This document shows positions 41,486-50,396 of a DNA stretch of 64,000 bases, one piece after another (positions within the stretch are counted from its first letter, which is position 1; each line of letters opens with the position of its first letter). A program made the position numbers and the translations under genes. The notes beneath the pieces were generated by a model. That model was not told the DNA's origin. It saw only the letters and a list, made by a program, of their open reading frames with translations, and searched no databases. Source of the stretch: Chryseobacterium sp. StRB126 (lineage in GTDB: Bacteria; Bacteroidota; Bacteroidia; Flavobacteriales; Weeksellaceae). Location of the stretch: the NCBI RefSeq assembly GCF_000829375.1, contig NZ_AP014624.1, forward strand, positions 496,001 to 560,000, written 5' to 3'.

Positions 41486-42394
41486 TTAGGGTAGATTCCA
41501 GCGTAAGGATACAGCAGCATAAAATGTACTGGAAAACTTAGGATCTGCAATTTTTTTCTCCTTAAAAATGCTTTTGATCTTTCGCTCACTTTCTGTGAAG
41601 CTTCTCATCAGGGTTGATCCTCCCGTGATTCCTACGCTCAGCTTATCACTGATCTTTATTTCCGGCTTAAGGCCCGCTGTGATCTGCTGATAACCAAACA
41701 TGATAGATTTCCCATCCTTGTTTCTTTCTACGGTCATTCCACTAAGGTTAACCACAGCTTTTAAAGTAAAAGCATCTGAGAACTGATATCCGGCTTCTGC
41801 ACCTTCCGGGAAATTAATTCTGAACTTAACCTTTCCTTTGGTTTTCCAATCGAAATAGATCCATGGCAGAACCATTGGAGTTCCAAACGCTGTTGTAAGT
41901 ACCGGCCCGATCCCCAAAGCGAGATTAGGGTTAAAATGCCTGATAAATACAACTCCTCCTTGTCCCAGAACATCATCAAAGCTTACCTTTTCCATGTCAG
42001 TATATACTCCAACGGAGGCCATCATCATCATACTCCATTTCTTCCCTAAAGGTCTTACATGCTGCAATCCAACCTGAGCATTCAGCATCTGATCCGGGAA
42101 TAACGGAGTTTCATAATTTTTGTGCGACATTTTTGCATAGGAGCCGCTCAGTAGCATAGACCATGCTTTTACCTTACCTTCTTTGTCTTTTTTTACAGAT
42201 AATGGAATACTCAGCGTAAGGTCTACTCTTTTAAAATCACTTTTAGAATTGGTTTTTGTACTGTCTTCCGGACGGATATAATTAGAGGCCGGAATATACT
42301 CCGTTTTAAGCTCAGCAGAGATTCCTGATTGGGCGTTTACCCAATATCCTAACGGCAACAGACAGCAAAAAGCCGTCAAAAGGTTTCTTTTCAT
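41486..42394 (-). CDS. Outer-membrane beta-barrel protein (DUF6268-like)
   Basis: 302 residues. The signal peptide ends at about residue 21 (VNAQ). The mature protein is a series of barrel strands: FKRVDLTLSIPLSV, WSMLLSGSYAKMSH, LNAQVGLQHVRPLGKKWSMMMMASVG, PWIYFDWKTKGKVKFRINFP and a C-terminal FYAAVSLRWNLP. I recall this architecture as the DUF6268 outer-membrane family, not confirmed by search. There is no plug or TonB box, so it is not a TonB-dependent receptor. It lies downstream of a Bcr/CflA exporter gene on the same strand, but 271 bp and a repeat element separate them. Confidence 0.75.
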   Translation of the reverse strand: MKRNLLTAFCCLLPLGYWVNAQSGISAELKTEYIPASNYIRPEDSTKTNSKSDFKRVDLTLSIPLSVKKDKEGKVKAWSMLLSGSYAKMSHKNYETPLFPDQMLNAQVGLQHVRPLGKKWSMMMMASVGVYTDMEKVSFDDVLGQGGVVFIRHFNPNLALGIGPVLTTAFGTPMVLPWIYFDWKTKGKVKFRINFPEGAEAGYQFSDAFTLKAVVNLSGMTVERNKDGKSIMFGYQQITAGLKPEIKISDKLSVGITGGSTLMRSFTESERKIKSIFKEKKIADPKFSSTFYAAVSLRWNLP

Positions 42395-42508
42395 ATTCTA
42401 AATTTTATGCAAAGAGAACCTTTTGACTATTTTTTACAAAAATTACTTGATTAAGTGTCCGAATGGTATGACCAATAGAAACAATGGAAGGATAAAGTTC
42501 AATGAGCC

Positions 42509-42658
42509 GGAAGTCCGAAGAGGGAAGCTTGAAGTTACTATGAGTCTATTGGATTACTGAAAGTTGCTATAAATAGAATACTAAAATCCAGAAAAATCAG
42601 AAATGCTGAATTAGTTTTTCGGTTTTCAATTACTTTCCTCCTCCAGCTTCTAACTTCT
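42509..42658. repeat. Interspersed inverted-repeat element, copy 2
   Basis: About 150 bp, the most diverged copy. The left end (42509-42539) begins GGAAGT and ends CTTGAAGTTACT. The reverse complement of the right end contains GAAGCTGGAGGAGGAAAG. It lies just past the stop of the Bcr/CflA-like gene. Confidence 0.6.
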
Positions 42659-42665
42659 TTACTAC

Positions 42666-43874
42666 TTAAGCAACAGATTCCTGCATTACAGGTTTTCTGC
42701 TCTTAAAGATCTGATATCCAAACCATACAGCTACCAAAGCCATTCCTGCACGGGTAACCACCATAGGTAAAATAGAATCCGCTTCTAAGAAACCTAATAG
42801 TCCTGATATTAAAAAAGTTACCATTAATTGCATAAATCCTAATAGTGCAGCAGCAGTACCTCTTCCCTCTTTAAAGGGAGATAAAGCATGTGCGGAGGTA
42901 AGAGGAAACAGAATTCCAATAGACAGCAATGATAGATATAGCATGCCTATTTCTAATACCATAGAAAGGTTTCCTGCTGCTATAAAAATGTGAAGGGTAC
43001 ATACTATCAACAGCATTAAAGTAGCAGCAAATAAAAGAGCTGAATTGCTTATTCTCTTGATTAGTATCGGCGTAATATAAGCCGCTGTGATCAAGGCTAA
43101 TGAATTGAATGCAAATATAAAACTGAAAGTCTCACTGGAAAATCCATGAATTTCCATAAATAAGAACGGAGCATTTGAAATGTAGATAATCAAAGAGGCA
43201 AATGCAATACTTCCAACCATGGTACTGTTGATGAATTCTTTATTGGAAATAATCATTTTCAGTTGATCCTTTAATCCTTTCTCATCCATTGGTATAGTAT
43301 CAGGCTGACTGATTCTTGCATTGGTTTCCGGAACGTATTTGTACACCATGAAGAATGTAATCAGTCCCATAATACACAGAAAAGCAAATGAACTGTTCCA
43401 ACCCCAATATTTCAGAAATACACTTCCCATCAAAGGCGCTACAATAGGCGCAATACCACTGATCTGTGATTGCTGTGCGAAAATGGTTACAGATTTTTGT
43501 TTATCATAAAGATCAATAATAATGGCTCTTCCTATGACAATCCCCGCACTTCCTCCAAATGCCTGTAAGAAACGCATCGCCCATAAAACATAAATATCAG
43601 AGGTAAAATAGATGGCTGTAGCTCCTATGATAAAAAGGAGAAGACCGCAATACAGCATCGGTTTACGACCTGTTTTGTCTGATAAAGGTCCCCACAATAA
43701 CTGTCCGAAAGCAAATCCGGCAAAGAAAACTGAGATAGAAATCTGGATATGGCCGATATCGGTTTTAAAAATTTCGGCCATGCTTGGAAAAGCAGGAAGA
43801 TAAAGATCTATACTTAGAGATTCCAACGTGTTGAGGAGCGCTAAAATAAACACTACAATACTTAACTTCTTCAT
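42666..43874 (-). CDS. Bcr/CflA-type multidrug major-facilitator exporter
   Basis: 402 residues with 12 hydrophobic helices, DHA1 subfamily. Motifs: helix 1 with SLSIDLYLPAFPSMAEIF (the D-x-Y-L-P-A-x-P of Bcr/CflA proteins), FGQLLWGPLSDKTGRKPMLY (motif A), and RFLQAFGGSAGIVIGRAII (motif B, Arg plus Gly run). ISGIAPIVAPLMGSVFLKYWGW is the antiporter motif C. It exports drugs or metabolites in exchange for protons. An AraC regulator is encoded 167 bp upstream on the same strand and may control it. Substrate is not predictable (chloramphenicol, bicyclomycin and others are exported by the family). Confidence 0.93.
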   Translation of the reverse strand: MKKLSIVVFILALLNTLESLSIDLYLPAFPSMAEIFKTDIGHIQISISVFFAGFAFGQLLWGPLSDKTGRKPMLYCGLLLFIIGATAIYFTSDIYVLWAMRFLQAFGGSAGIVIGRAIIIDLYDKQKSVTIFAQQSQISGIAPIVAPLMGSVFLKYWGWNSSFAFLCIMGLITFFMVYKYVPETNARISQPDTIPMDEKGLKDQLKMIISNKEFINSTMVGSIAFASLIIYISNAPFLFMEIHGFSSETFSFIFAFNSLALITAAYITPILIKRISNSALLFAATLMLLIVCTLHIFIAAGNLSMVLEIGMLYLSLLSIGILFPLTSAHALSPFKEGRGTAAALLGFMQLMVTFLISGLLGFLEADSILPMVVTRAGMALVAVWFGYQIFKSRKPVMQESVA

Positions 43875-44041
43875 AAATTGTAAGCCTTCACAGGCGATTT
43901 TTTTCAGGGTGCAAAATTGCCTTAAAAAGCATCAGATTACAATAAAAGAACTGAAGGAAGTATAGGACAAATTGAAGATTTAAATAAGAAAATAAATAAA
44001 AAATGCCAATTTAAATCTATCTTAATTGTAAATATTGAAGA

Positions 44042-44866
44042 TTATCTTTTTTCATTATTCTTAAAATTGTCAGGGTTTTGCCCTGTATGTTTCTTGAAAA
44101 ACCTTGAAAAATATGAAGCATCGTTAAAACCGAGCTTGAAAGCAATCTCCTTTACCGTGAGTGCTCCAAAGCTGAGTTCTCTTTTGGCTTCCAGAATTAG
44201 ACGTTGTAAAATCATTTTTTTTACCGTTGTTCCCCTCAAAAGACGTACAATATCATTAAGGTGATGGGTACTTATCTTTAACTTTTCAGCGTAGAAGCTT
44301 GTTTCTTTCTGTACTATATAATGCTTCTCAATAAGTCCCACCAATTCCTGAACTCGTTGACGGTCATTCAGTAATGGCTCCTGAGGTTTAATTTGTTCCC
44401 CAATAATGATACAAAACGCTTTCAGATAAGCCTTTAAGAGCTCAGTCCTTGACTTTGCTTTATATTCCTGCTCAATTAATGACAGGATGGTGCGGCAGGT
44501 ATTTTCATTTTTAGGATCTAAAAAAAACGGAAGTTCTCCTCCCGTGAGTACCGATTCTATATCACAGGCTTCGTTGAAAATTTCCCGGCTTATCGCCATT
44601 GCATATCCCTCCTCGCCTTCTATTTTCATATTGAAAGCCTGTCCCGGTGCAATAATACAGATTTGATTATTTTCTAGTTTGTAGCTTTCAAAATCCAGTT
44701 CTAAGCGGCTGTATTCATACACTTCCCTGAACCAGATAATTTCAAAAAAATTGTGCCGGTGCACATCATGGAAGTTCTCCGGACCAGCGGCACTCAAAGT
44801 ACTCATCTGAAATTTTTCAGAAGTAAGATGGTGAACCGGGATTTCTTTTTCTGGTATATTCATCAC
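44042..44866 (-). CDS. AraC-family transcriptional regulator
   Basis: 274 residues. The N-terminal ~140 residues form a cupin-like sensing domain (FHDVHRHNFFEIIWFREV, then NNQICIIAPGQAFNMKIEGEEGYAMAI). The C-terminal ~100 residues hold two helix-turn-helices: FYAEKLKISTHHLNDIVRLLRGTTVKKMI and the signature AKRELSFGALTVKEIAFKLGFNDASYFSRFFKKHTGQNPDNF. It probably binds a small ligand and activates a nearby gene. The exporter gene lies downstream on the same strand, consistent with an inducible resistance pair (inference). Confidence 0.92.
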   Translation of the reverse strand: MMNIPEKEIPVHHLTSEKFQMSTLSAAGPENFHDVHRHNFFEIIWFREVYEYSRLELDFESYKLENNQICIIAPGQAFNMKIEGEEGYAMAISREIFNEACDIESVLTGGELPFFLDPKNENTCRTILSLIEQEYKAKSRTELLKAYLKAFCIIIGEQIKPQEPLLNDRQRVQELVGLIEKHYIVQKETSFYAEKLKISTHHLNDIVRLLRGTTVKKMILQRLILEAKRELSFGALTVKEIAFKLGFNDASYFSRFFKKHTGQNPDNFKNNEKR

Positions 44867-44895
44867 TGTATTTTAAAAAGGGTTATCAATAAACA

Positions 44896-44926
44896 AAAAC
44901 CACAGCAAAAAAAGTGCTGCGGTTTT
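44896..44926 (-). terminator. Terminator of thiL
   Basis: On the minus strand AAAACCGCAGC pairs with GCTGTGGTTTT (one mismatch) around a T-rich loop and is followed by TGTTTATT. It begins 28 bp past the thiL stop. Confidence 0.75.
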
Positions 44927-44953
44927 CTACAATATTTAAAATTAAATTAAATC

Positions 44954-46015
44954 TTATCCGTTCTGGCTTCCTAAAAAGGCGTCCCATCCCTGAGCAGTAA
45001 GAGCCACTAACTGGTTAGAACCTCTTGCTACCATAAAGTTTCCTTCTTCTTTCTCAACGGCATGTCCTATAATGGTAAAGTCAGGATGATTTTTAATTTT
45101 ATCAAAATCGGTTGGTGAAATTGTAAAGAGTAATTCATAATCTTCACCTCCGCTTAATGCTGTCATTACAGGGTTTAAATTCATTTCATCCGCAGTAGAG
45201 ATGGTAAGGTTATCCATAGGTACCTTTTCTTCATACAACCTGAACCCTACCTTCGATTGATCGGAAAGGTGAAGAATTTCAGAAGCCAGACCATCAGAAA
45301 TATCAATCATGGAAGTTGGCTTAATATCCAGCTCCTCTAAAATCGTTTTAACATCTGTTCTTGCTTCAGGTTTCAACTGTCTTTCCAGAATATAATCGTA
45401 GCCTTCCATTTCCGGCTGCATATTCGGATCAGCAAGATAAACGGCATGTTCTCTTTCCAGAATCTGTAGCCCCATATATGCTCCTCCCAAGTCTCCTGTT
45501 ACCACAAGAAGATCATTCGGTTTTGCACCACTTCTTTTGACAATATTTTCATCTGCTTCAATTCCGACAGCAGTAATACTCATCACTAATCCTGAGTTGG
45601 AGCTTGTGGTATCTCCGCCAATCAGGTCTATCTTATATCTTGTACATGCTGCTTGAATTCCTGAATAAATTTCTTCCAAAGCTTCTACAGGAAAACGGTT
45701 GGAAACTGCTAAAGAAACCAAAATTTGAGTAGGAACAGCATTCATGGCAGCAATATCACTTAGATTTACGACCACCGCTTTATAGCCTAAATGCTTCAAA
45801 GGAACGTAGCCTAGATTAAAGTGTACTCCTTCTGCCAGAACATCTGTGGTAAGAACTACTTTTTTATTGCCAGGATTAATCACTGCCGCATCATCTCCTA
45901 CTCCAAGCTCCGAAGATTCATTGGATAGAGGAAAATGTTCTGTTAAATGCTTAATAAGACCGAATTCTCCTAATTTTGAAATGGGCGTCAGCTCCTGTGA
46001 TTTATCTTCAAACAT
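44954..46015 (-). CDS. thiL: Thiamine-monophosphate kinase
   Basis: 353 residues, full length for ThiL of the PurM/AIR-synthase superfamily. The N-terminal half has LGVGDDAAVINPGNKKVVLTTD (Mg-ATP-binding acidic loop), HLGYKAVVVNLSDIAAMNAVP and DLIGGDTTSSNSGLVMSITAVG. The C-terminal half has PTSMIDISDGLASEILHLS and MTALSGGEDYELLFTI. It phosphorylates thiamine monophosphate to thiamine pyrophosphate, the last step of cofactor synthesis. No other thi gene is present, and a thioesterase gene lies upstream on the same strand with an inverted repeat between. Confidence 0.95.
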   Translation of the reverse strand: MFEDKSQELTPISKLGEFGLIKHLTEHFPLSNESSELGVGDDAAVINPGNKKVVLTTDVLAEGVHFNLGYVPLKHLGYKAVVVNLSDIAAMNAVPTQILVSLAVSNRFPVEALEEIYSGIQAACTRYKIDLIGGDTTSSNSGLVMSITAVGIEADENIVKRSGAKPNDLLVVTGDLGGAYMGLQILEREHAVYLADPNMQPEMEGYDYILERQLKPEARTDVKTILEELDIKPTSMIDISDGLASEILHLSDQSKVGFRLYEEKVPMDNLTISTADEMNLNPVMTALSGGEDYELLFTISPTDFDKIKNHPDFTIIGHAVEKEEGNFMVARGSNQLVALTAQGWDAFLGSQNG

Positions 46016-46047
46016 AAAATTTTATTTATCAATGATAACTGATATGT

Positions 46048-46094
46048 GATAATTGATAACCATATTTCTAACGCTACTCAGAACATCAATTATC
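46048..46094. repeat. Inverted repeat between thioesterase and thiL genes
   Basis: GATAATTGAT (46048-46057) and ATCAATTATC (46085-46094) form a perfect 10-bp inverted repeat with a 27-nt loop. The left arm is preceded by further TGATAA units. No T-run follows, so it is not a clear terminator. Confidence 0.4.
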
Positions 46095-46103
46095 ATTCAT
46101 CAT

Positions 46104-46598
46104 TTATAGATTAATTTCTGCCGGATCAATATTGTGAGGATGGAAAGGAAGCTTTTTAAAATCTTCCTTTGATAACACTACTGTTTCCGGGCTTTTGTAT
46201 TTATTCATGGCTTCCACTACATCATCTGGTGGAGTGGTCATTTTTCTTAGCATCATATCGATCCAAACTCCTGTTGCTTCAGAAGTAGCACAGTGTACAC
46301 CATCCGGAGTATAGAATTTGTGAACGAAACGGTAGATGGAAGAATCATCAGAACATCCGTCAATTTCTACACTTACAATCACAATCTGATCCGCGTAGAT
46401 CTCTTTAAAGAAAGAATATCTTTCATGCAGAATAACAGGACCTATTCCCCATCTGCTTAATTGGGTAACTCCCATTTTTTCCTTGGTCATAAAAGCCATT
46501 CTGGCTTGCGCACAATATTGTACATATGATGAATTGGCTAAGTGCTTGTTGGCATCAAGATCGCTCCAACGCACTTCAAATTTATGGTAGAAAATCAT
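46104..46598 (-). CDS. Acyl-CoA thioesterase, 4HBT hot-dog fold
   Basis: 164 residues from the Met at 46598. A Met 42 bp upstream is in frame but lies at the -7 box (TATTTTTG, minus strand, 46638-46645), so the shorter form is chosen. One hot-dog domain: HKFEVRWSDLDANKHLANSSYVQYC, where the Asp of WSDLDANKH is the 4HBT catalytic residue. Then come YSFFKEIYADQIVIVSVEIDG and ATSEATGVWIDMMLRKMTTPP. It hydrolyses acyl-CoA or acyl-ACP thioesters in the cytoplasm. The substrate is not readable. Divergent from the flavoprotein gene at 46.7 kb. Confidence 0.9.
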   Translation of the reverse strand: MIFYHKFEVRWSDLDANKHLANSSYVQYCAQARMAFMTKEKMGVTQLSRWGIGPVILHERYSFFKEIYADQIVIVSVEIDGCSDDSSIYRFVHKFYTPDGVHCATSEATGVWIDMMLRKMTTPPDDVVEAMNKYKSPETVVLSKEDFKKLPFHPHNIDPAEINL

Positions 46599-46672
46599 AC
46601 TGAAATCGTTTTTGGTATAATAAAAAATTATAATCTTCAAAAATACTCAAATAAGATGGTTTATAAAAATTG

Positions 46673-46680
46673 TACTTTTG
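46673..46680 (+). promoter_or_regulatory. -7 box of the flavoprotein promoter
   Basis: TACTTTTG, a match to TAnnTTTG, 33 bp before the ATG at 46714. It is divergent from the thioesterase -7 box at 46638-46645. Confidence 0.6.
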
Positions 46681-46713
46681 AAAAAATAATCTTCAGCATA
46701 GGATTACATATAC

Positions 46714-47916
46714 ATGAAACAGATCATCATTATCGGAGGTGGTGCTGCAGGCTTTTTCTGCGCATCTAATCTAGACGAAAAGAAATATAAGATTACGATT
46801 TTAGAACAGAACTCGGATGTCCTTCAGAAAGTTAAAATTTCCGGAGGTGGGCGGTGTAATGTGACCCACGCCTGCTTTGATCCAAGAGAACTGGTACAGT
46901 TCTACCCTCGCGGAAATAAGGAATTACTCAGTGTATTCTCAAAATTCCAGCCGGGAGATACTATGGAATGGTTCAATCAACGAAATGTTCCATTGAAAAT
47001 TGAAAATGACAACAGAACTTTTCCTGAGAGTAACTCTTCACAAACCATCATCAATACTTTTTTGAATGAAGTTCAAAAGAAAAATGTGGTGGTACAAACA
47101 AAATGCAGTGTAAAAGAGATTGAAAAACAGGATGAAAAATATCTTGTAAAAACCAATTCCGGGGATTTTGAGGCAGATTATATTGTGTATACTACCGGAA
47201 GTTCTCCAAAATCGTTGAAAATTGTTGAAAATCTGGGACATAAGATTATAGACCTTGTTCCTTCTCTTTTTACTTTTAATATTAAGGATGACCTTTTAAA
47301 AGATCTTCCGGGAACCAGTTTTGAAAATGCAGGGATTTCAATTCCTAAGCTAAAAACAGAGGAAAGCGGACCTCTTTTAATTACCCACTGGGGACTTTCC
47401 GGACCTGCTGTTCTGAAGATTTCAGCATGGGAAGCCATAAGTCTTGCTAAACTTAAATACAATTTTGAAATTGAAGTTAATTTTGTTTCCATCGATATGA
47501 ATGATGCAGAAGACATTTTCCAAAATTTCAAACAAAGCAACCCTAAAAAGACCATTGGGCAATCAAAAATCTTTGATATCACGAACAGATTCTGGCAGAA
47601 AATTTTAGATATTTCAAAAGTGGATCTTAATAAACAGGTCGCTAATATTTCAGGAAAAGAAATGCAAAAAATTCTTGAAGCCCTTTGTAAGAAAAAGTTT
47701 CAGGTGACCGGAAAATCTACATTTAAAGATGAGTTTGTAACGGCCGGAGGCATTGATTTAAAGGAAATTAACTTTAAAAACATGTCATCTAAAATTCTAC
47801 CTAATTTTTATATTGCAGGGGAAGTTTTAAATATAGATGCAGTAACCGGAGGCTTCAATTTTCAGGCATGCTGGAGTGAAGGCTGGCTGATTGCACAGGA
47901 TTTGAATACTCTATAA
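46714..47916 (+). CDS. HI0933/YhiN-family FAD-dependent oxidoreductase
   Basis: 400 residues, the usual length. The N-terminal dinucleotide-binding fold is IIIGGGAAGFFCASNLDEKKYKITILE. The family signature KISGGGRCNVTHACFDP follows at about 45-61, and RTFPESNSSQTIINTFLNEV and YIVYTTGSSPKSL later. The C-terminal FAD contact is FYIAGEVLNIDAVTGGFNFQACWSEGWLIA. These flavoproteins are widespread but their substrate is unknown; a role in redox modification of RNA or cofactors has been suggested for relatives, which I cannot judge here. The next gene starts 28 bp downstream. Confidence 0.93.
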   Translation: MKQIIIIGGGAAGFFCASNLDEKKYKITILEQNSDVLQKVKISGGGRCNVTHACFDPRELVQFYPRGNKELLSVFSKFQPGDTMEWFNQRNVPLKIENDNRTFPESNSSQTIINTFLNEVQKKNVVVQTKCSVKEIEKQDEKYLVKTNSGDFEADYIVYTTGSSPKSLKIVENLGHKIIDLVPSLFTFNIKDDLLKDLPGTSFENAGISIPKLKTEESGPLLITHWGLSGPAVLKISAWEAISLAKLKYNFEIEVNFVSIDMNDAEDIFQNFKQSNPKKTIGQSKIFDITNRFWQKILDISKVDLNKQVANISGKEMQKILEALCKKKFQVTGKSTFKDEFVTAGGIDLKEINFKNMSSKILPNFYIAGEVLNIDAVTGGFNFQACWSEGWLIAQDLNTL

Positions 47917-47944
47917 AAATCATTCAGAATAAAAACAATAACAC

Positions 47945-48358
47945 ATGAAAAAATTACTATTTCTATTATTTTCATTTGGGTTTACCTTATGCTTTTCTCA
48001 AGTAAATAAAACAGAAACTCCTCCAACTCAGGATCACTCCAGAGATCATTTTATCCCGGAAGCCCGTAAGCCGGCAGAATATCCCGGTGGAATAGGCGCA
48101 TTTATGCAGGAAGCAGCTGGAAAAATAAAGACAAATAAAATAAAAGGTATAAAAGGAAAGATAAAAGCCAACGCAAGGTTTGCGGTGAATGTTGTAGGAG
48201 AAATAGAAAAGGTCTCTGTAACAGGAGATAATGAGGATTTCAATAAAGAAATAGAAAGAGTTCTTACCTCTATGCGGAAGAAATGGAAACCGGAAGAATA
48301 CAAAGGAACACCTGTATTAAGCTGGTATAATCTCCCTTTCGTTATTAATTTTGATTAA
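47945..48358 (+). CDS. Short secreted TonB-C-terminal-like protein
   Basis: 137 residues. A signal peptide runs to about residue 18 (LCFSQ). After a short polar linker, the domain reads PAEYPGGIGAFMQEAAGKI, ARFAVNVVGEIEKVSVTGDN and VLTSMRKKWKPEEYKGTPVLSWYNLPFVINF. This is the beta-beta-alpha-beta order of the TonB C-terminal domain, including the PGG and KWKP hallmarks. It has no membrane anchor or Pro-rich spacer, so it is a free periplasmic domain. It parallels the protein following pepT. The next gene starts 6 bp downstream. Confidence 0.75.
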   Translation: MKKLLFLLFSFGFTLCFSQVNKTETPPTQDHSRDHFIPEARKPAEYPGGIGAFMQEAAGKIKTNKIKGIKGKIKANARFAVNVVGEIEKVSVTGDNEDFNKEIERVLTSMRKKWKPEEYKGTPVLSWYNLPFVINFD

Positions 48359-48364
48359 AAAAGA

Positions 48365-49000
48365 ATGCTTTCAGCCAAAAGAAATATCACATTTTTCAAA
48401 ATCCTTCTTATTCTAGGATTTGTCTATTTCTTTTGGCTGATGCTGAAAATAACACTGGAGTATATTCCCTTGGACCCCAACATCAGTTTCCTGATGATTA
48501 AACAGACTGAAGTGGAACAGAGGCCGGAATATCTTTATTTTTTCTACACTCACGTGTACACCAGCATTTTTGTGCTTCTTTCAGGGTTTCTGGCCATTAT
48601 CCGGAAAGACTTCGGGCTGAAAAGCTTCCACAGAAATATGGGAAAAGTATATATTTTTCTCATTTTGCTTTTAGCCGCACCTTCAGGAATTTACATGGGA
48701 TTTTTCGCCAATGGCGGGCTTCTCTCAAAGATTTCATTTGTTATGCTGGGCTTTTTATGGTGGTTTTCCACTTTCAAAGCTTATCAGCTGGCCAGGCAAA
48801 AAAGATTTAAAGAGCACAAGCAATGGATGTGGCGGAGTTTTGCTTTTACATTATCAGCCATCACATTGCGAATGTGGAAAGTTATTATTGTATATTTATT
48901 TCATCCCAATCCCATGGACGTTTACCAAATCATTGCGTGGCTGGGCTGGATTCCCAATATCCTTATCATCGAATACTTAATTACAAAAAAACAGATATGA
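48365..49000 (+). CDS. DUF2306-like multi-pass membrane protein
   Basis: 211 residues with about six hydrophobic segments and no signal peptide. Conserved-looking polar spots inside the membrane region include RPEYLYFFYTHVYTSIFVLLSGF (His), SFHRNMGKVYIFLIL (His), and KEHKQWMWRSFAFTLSAITLRMW (His, Trp). These resemble DUF2306 proteins, whose His residues may bind haem or metal. The stop overlaps the start of the following lipoprotein gene (ATGA), so the two are coupled. Function unknown. Confidence 0.75.
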   Translation: MLSAKRNITFFKILLILGFVYFFWLMLKITLEYIPLDPNISFLMIKQTEVEQRPEYLYFFYTHVYTSIFVLLSGFLAIIRKDFGLKSFHRNMGKVYIFLILLLAAPSGIYMGFFANGGLLSKISFVMLGFLWWFSTFKAYQLARQKRFKEHKQWMWRSFAFTLSAITLRMWKVIIVYLFHPNPMDVYQIIAWLGWIPNILIIEYLITKKQI

Positions 49001-49914
49001 AAACTTTACATTACACACTGATGTCACTGCTTACAATTTCCCTGCTAAGCTGTAAAAAAGACGGAAAAATAAATGAATCCAACAAAGATTCCCTAACCGC
49101 AAAAAAAGATTCTGTTGTGATTCCTGAAGTTCATAAAGAATATTATGGCGTTTACACAGGTGATTTTGCAGGTATGGAAAAAATAGTTGATGACGTAGAC
49201 GGCTCTGAATATGACGAGAATGTTTACAAAAAAATCTCTATAAAAATCAACAGAATTACCCAAGACAGTGTTTATGGACAAAGCATTGTGAACGGAAATC
49301 AGCGTCCCATAAGAGGCGTTTTTAATGAAACCTCAAAATCTTTTGTTCTGGATGAACCCGGAAACGATAAAACAGATGGCAGATTTGAGATTAAACTGAA
49401 TGGAGACAGTTTAACAGGAAAATGGAATGCTTTCAACAAAAAAGCAGTAAAAGCCCCTCTGAAATCCCTTAAACTCATCAAAAAAGACTTTGTCTACAAC
49501 CCCAACTTTATGCTTGATCCGGATTCAAATCTGGTAGACTGGAACAATCCTAAAGATTTTGTTGAAAAGTATACAGATAGCGATGGAAAAACCGAAAGCT
49601 ATACAACATCCAAGAACCGGGTTGCTTCTGATGCGGTCTTTAAACTGAATGCCTCCAAACAAAAACTCAACGAAAAAGACATTAAAAATCTGAGAAAACT
49701 GGATCTTGAGATTATCAAAAACTCCGTATTTGCAAGACATGGTTATTCCTTTAAAAAAGAAACATACAGAGATTTTTTCGAGCAAACAGACTGGTATATT
49801 CCGGTTTCCAATAATGTAGATCACGAACTTTCTCCTATGGAAAAGGATAATGTAGCCCTACTGAACCGATTCATTAAATATGCTGAAGATAAATATGACA
49901 GTTTTGGAAGATAG
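48997..49914 (+). CDS. YARHG-domain lipoprotein
   Basis: 305 residues from ATG 48997, overlapping the previous stop by 4 bp; the much longer open frame upstream lies inside the membrane-protein gene and is rejected. The signal ends in SLLSC, a lipobox with Cys at ~18. The middle (~50-180) is a beta-rich domain (EYYGVYTGDFAGMEKIV, QRPIRGVFNETSKSFVLDE). The last ~80 residues are a YARHG domain: LEIIKNSVFARHGYSFKKETYRDFFEQTDWYIP, with the ARHG motif at about 248. YARHG domains are extracellular in many bacteria, with unknown role. It converges on the DUF2809-like gene 7 bp away. Confidence 0.85.
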   Translation: MKTLHYTLMSLLTISLLSCKKDGKINESNKDSLTAKKDSVVIPEVHKEYYGVYTGDFAGMEKIVDDVDGSEYDENVYKKISIKINRITQDSVYGQSIVNGNQRPIRGVFNETSKSFVLDEPGNDKTDGRFEIKLNGDSLTGKWNAFNKKAVKAPLKSLKLIKKDFVYNPNFMLDPDSNLVDWNNPKDFVEKYTDSDGKTESYTTSKNRVASDAVFKLNASKQKLNEKDIKNLRKLDLEIIKNSVFARHGYSFKKETYRDFFEQTDWYIPVSNNVDHELSPMEKDNVALLNRFIKYAEDKYDSFGR

Positions 49915-49920
49915 CTGAGG

Positions 49921-50322
49921 TTAGGAAGCGGATGTTGAGGTTAAACTTTCATCTTTTGTCATCTTTACAAACAGATAGAGTAATAAACAACCTACAGCAT
50001 AGCACAGAATATCAATCCACGAGAAAGAGTTTCCAATCACAATATACATCAGGCTTCCAGGACGGAAGCCTAGTTTTTCTGCAATATTGAAATACTGGGC
50101 AAACTCTACAAAACAGGAAAAAACTAAAATTCCCAAAATAAGTTTTTCACTATTTACCCTGAAAAAGCTTTTTACTAAAGTATACAGAAGTATAACAACA
50201 ATAACGTCTCCTAAATAAGCTCTTACAAAGAAAATATCCTTCAATTTCGTAGCAATAAGGACTTCAATAAGGAAAATAAAAATGGAGACAAGCAGATATT
50301 TCAGACTAAATTGGAATTTCAT
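49921..50322 (-). CDS. DUF2809-like small membrane protein
   Basis: 133 residues with four hydrophobic helices (about 8-25, 35-50, 62-78, 98-118). Between helices 2 and 3 it reads FVRAYLGDVIVVILLYTLV, and between 3 and 4 FAQYFNIAEKLGFRPGSLMYIVIGNSFSWIDILCYAVG. The R-x-x-x-GD and the FSW-x-D segments are the recurrent polar positions of DUF2809 proteins as I recall them. It is an inner-membrane protein of unknown role. It lies downstream of the thioredoxin-fold genes on the minus strand, separated by a terminator. Confidence 0.8.
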   Translation of the reverse strand: MKFQFSLKYLLVSIFIFLIEVLIATKLKDIFFVRAYLGDVIVVILLYTLVKSFFRVNSEKLILGILVFSCFVEFAQYFNIAEKLGFRPGSLMYIVIGNSFSWIDILCYAVGCLLLYLFVKMTKDESLTSTSAS

Positions 50323-50349
50323 GTTGATGTTTTTTAAAGTTTACGCATA

Positions 50350-50381
50350 AAAAATCGGCATTCTAAAGAACCCCGATTTTT
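50350..50381 (-). terminator. Terminator after the thioredoxin-fold operon
   Basis: AAAAATCGG (50350-50358) pairs with CCGATTTTT (50373-50381) with a 14-nt loop. A/T runs on both sides give it potential in both directions. Confidence 0.65.
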
Positions 50382-50396
50382 AATCTGACAAATATA

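Noticed and set aside
46599..46640. 14-codon extension of the thioesterase
   Set aside because: It begins at the minus-strand -7 box, upstream of the expected transcript start.
48823..48996. 58-codon extension of the YARHG lipoprotein
   Set aside because: It lies in another frame of the membrane-protein gene and would hide the lipoprotein signal.
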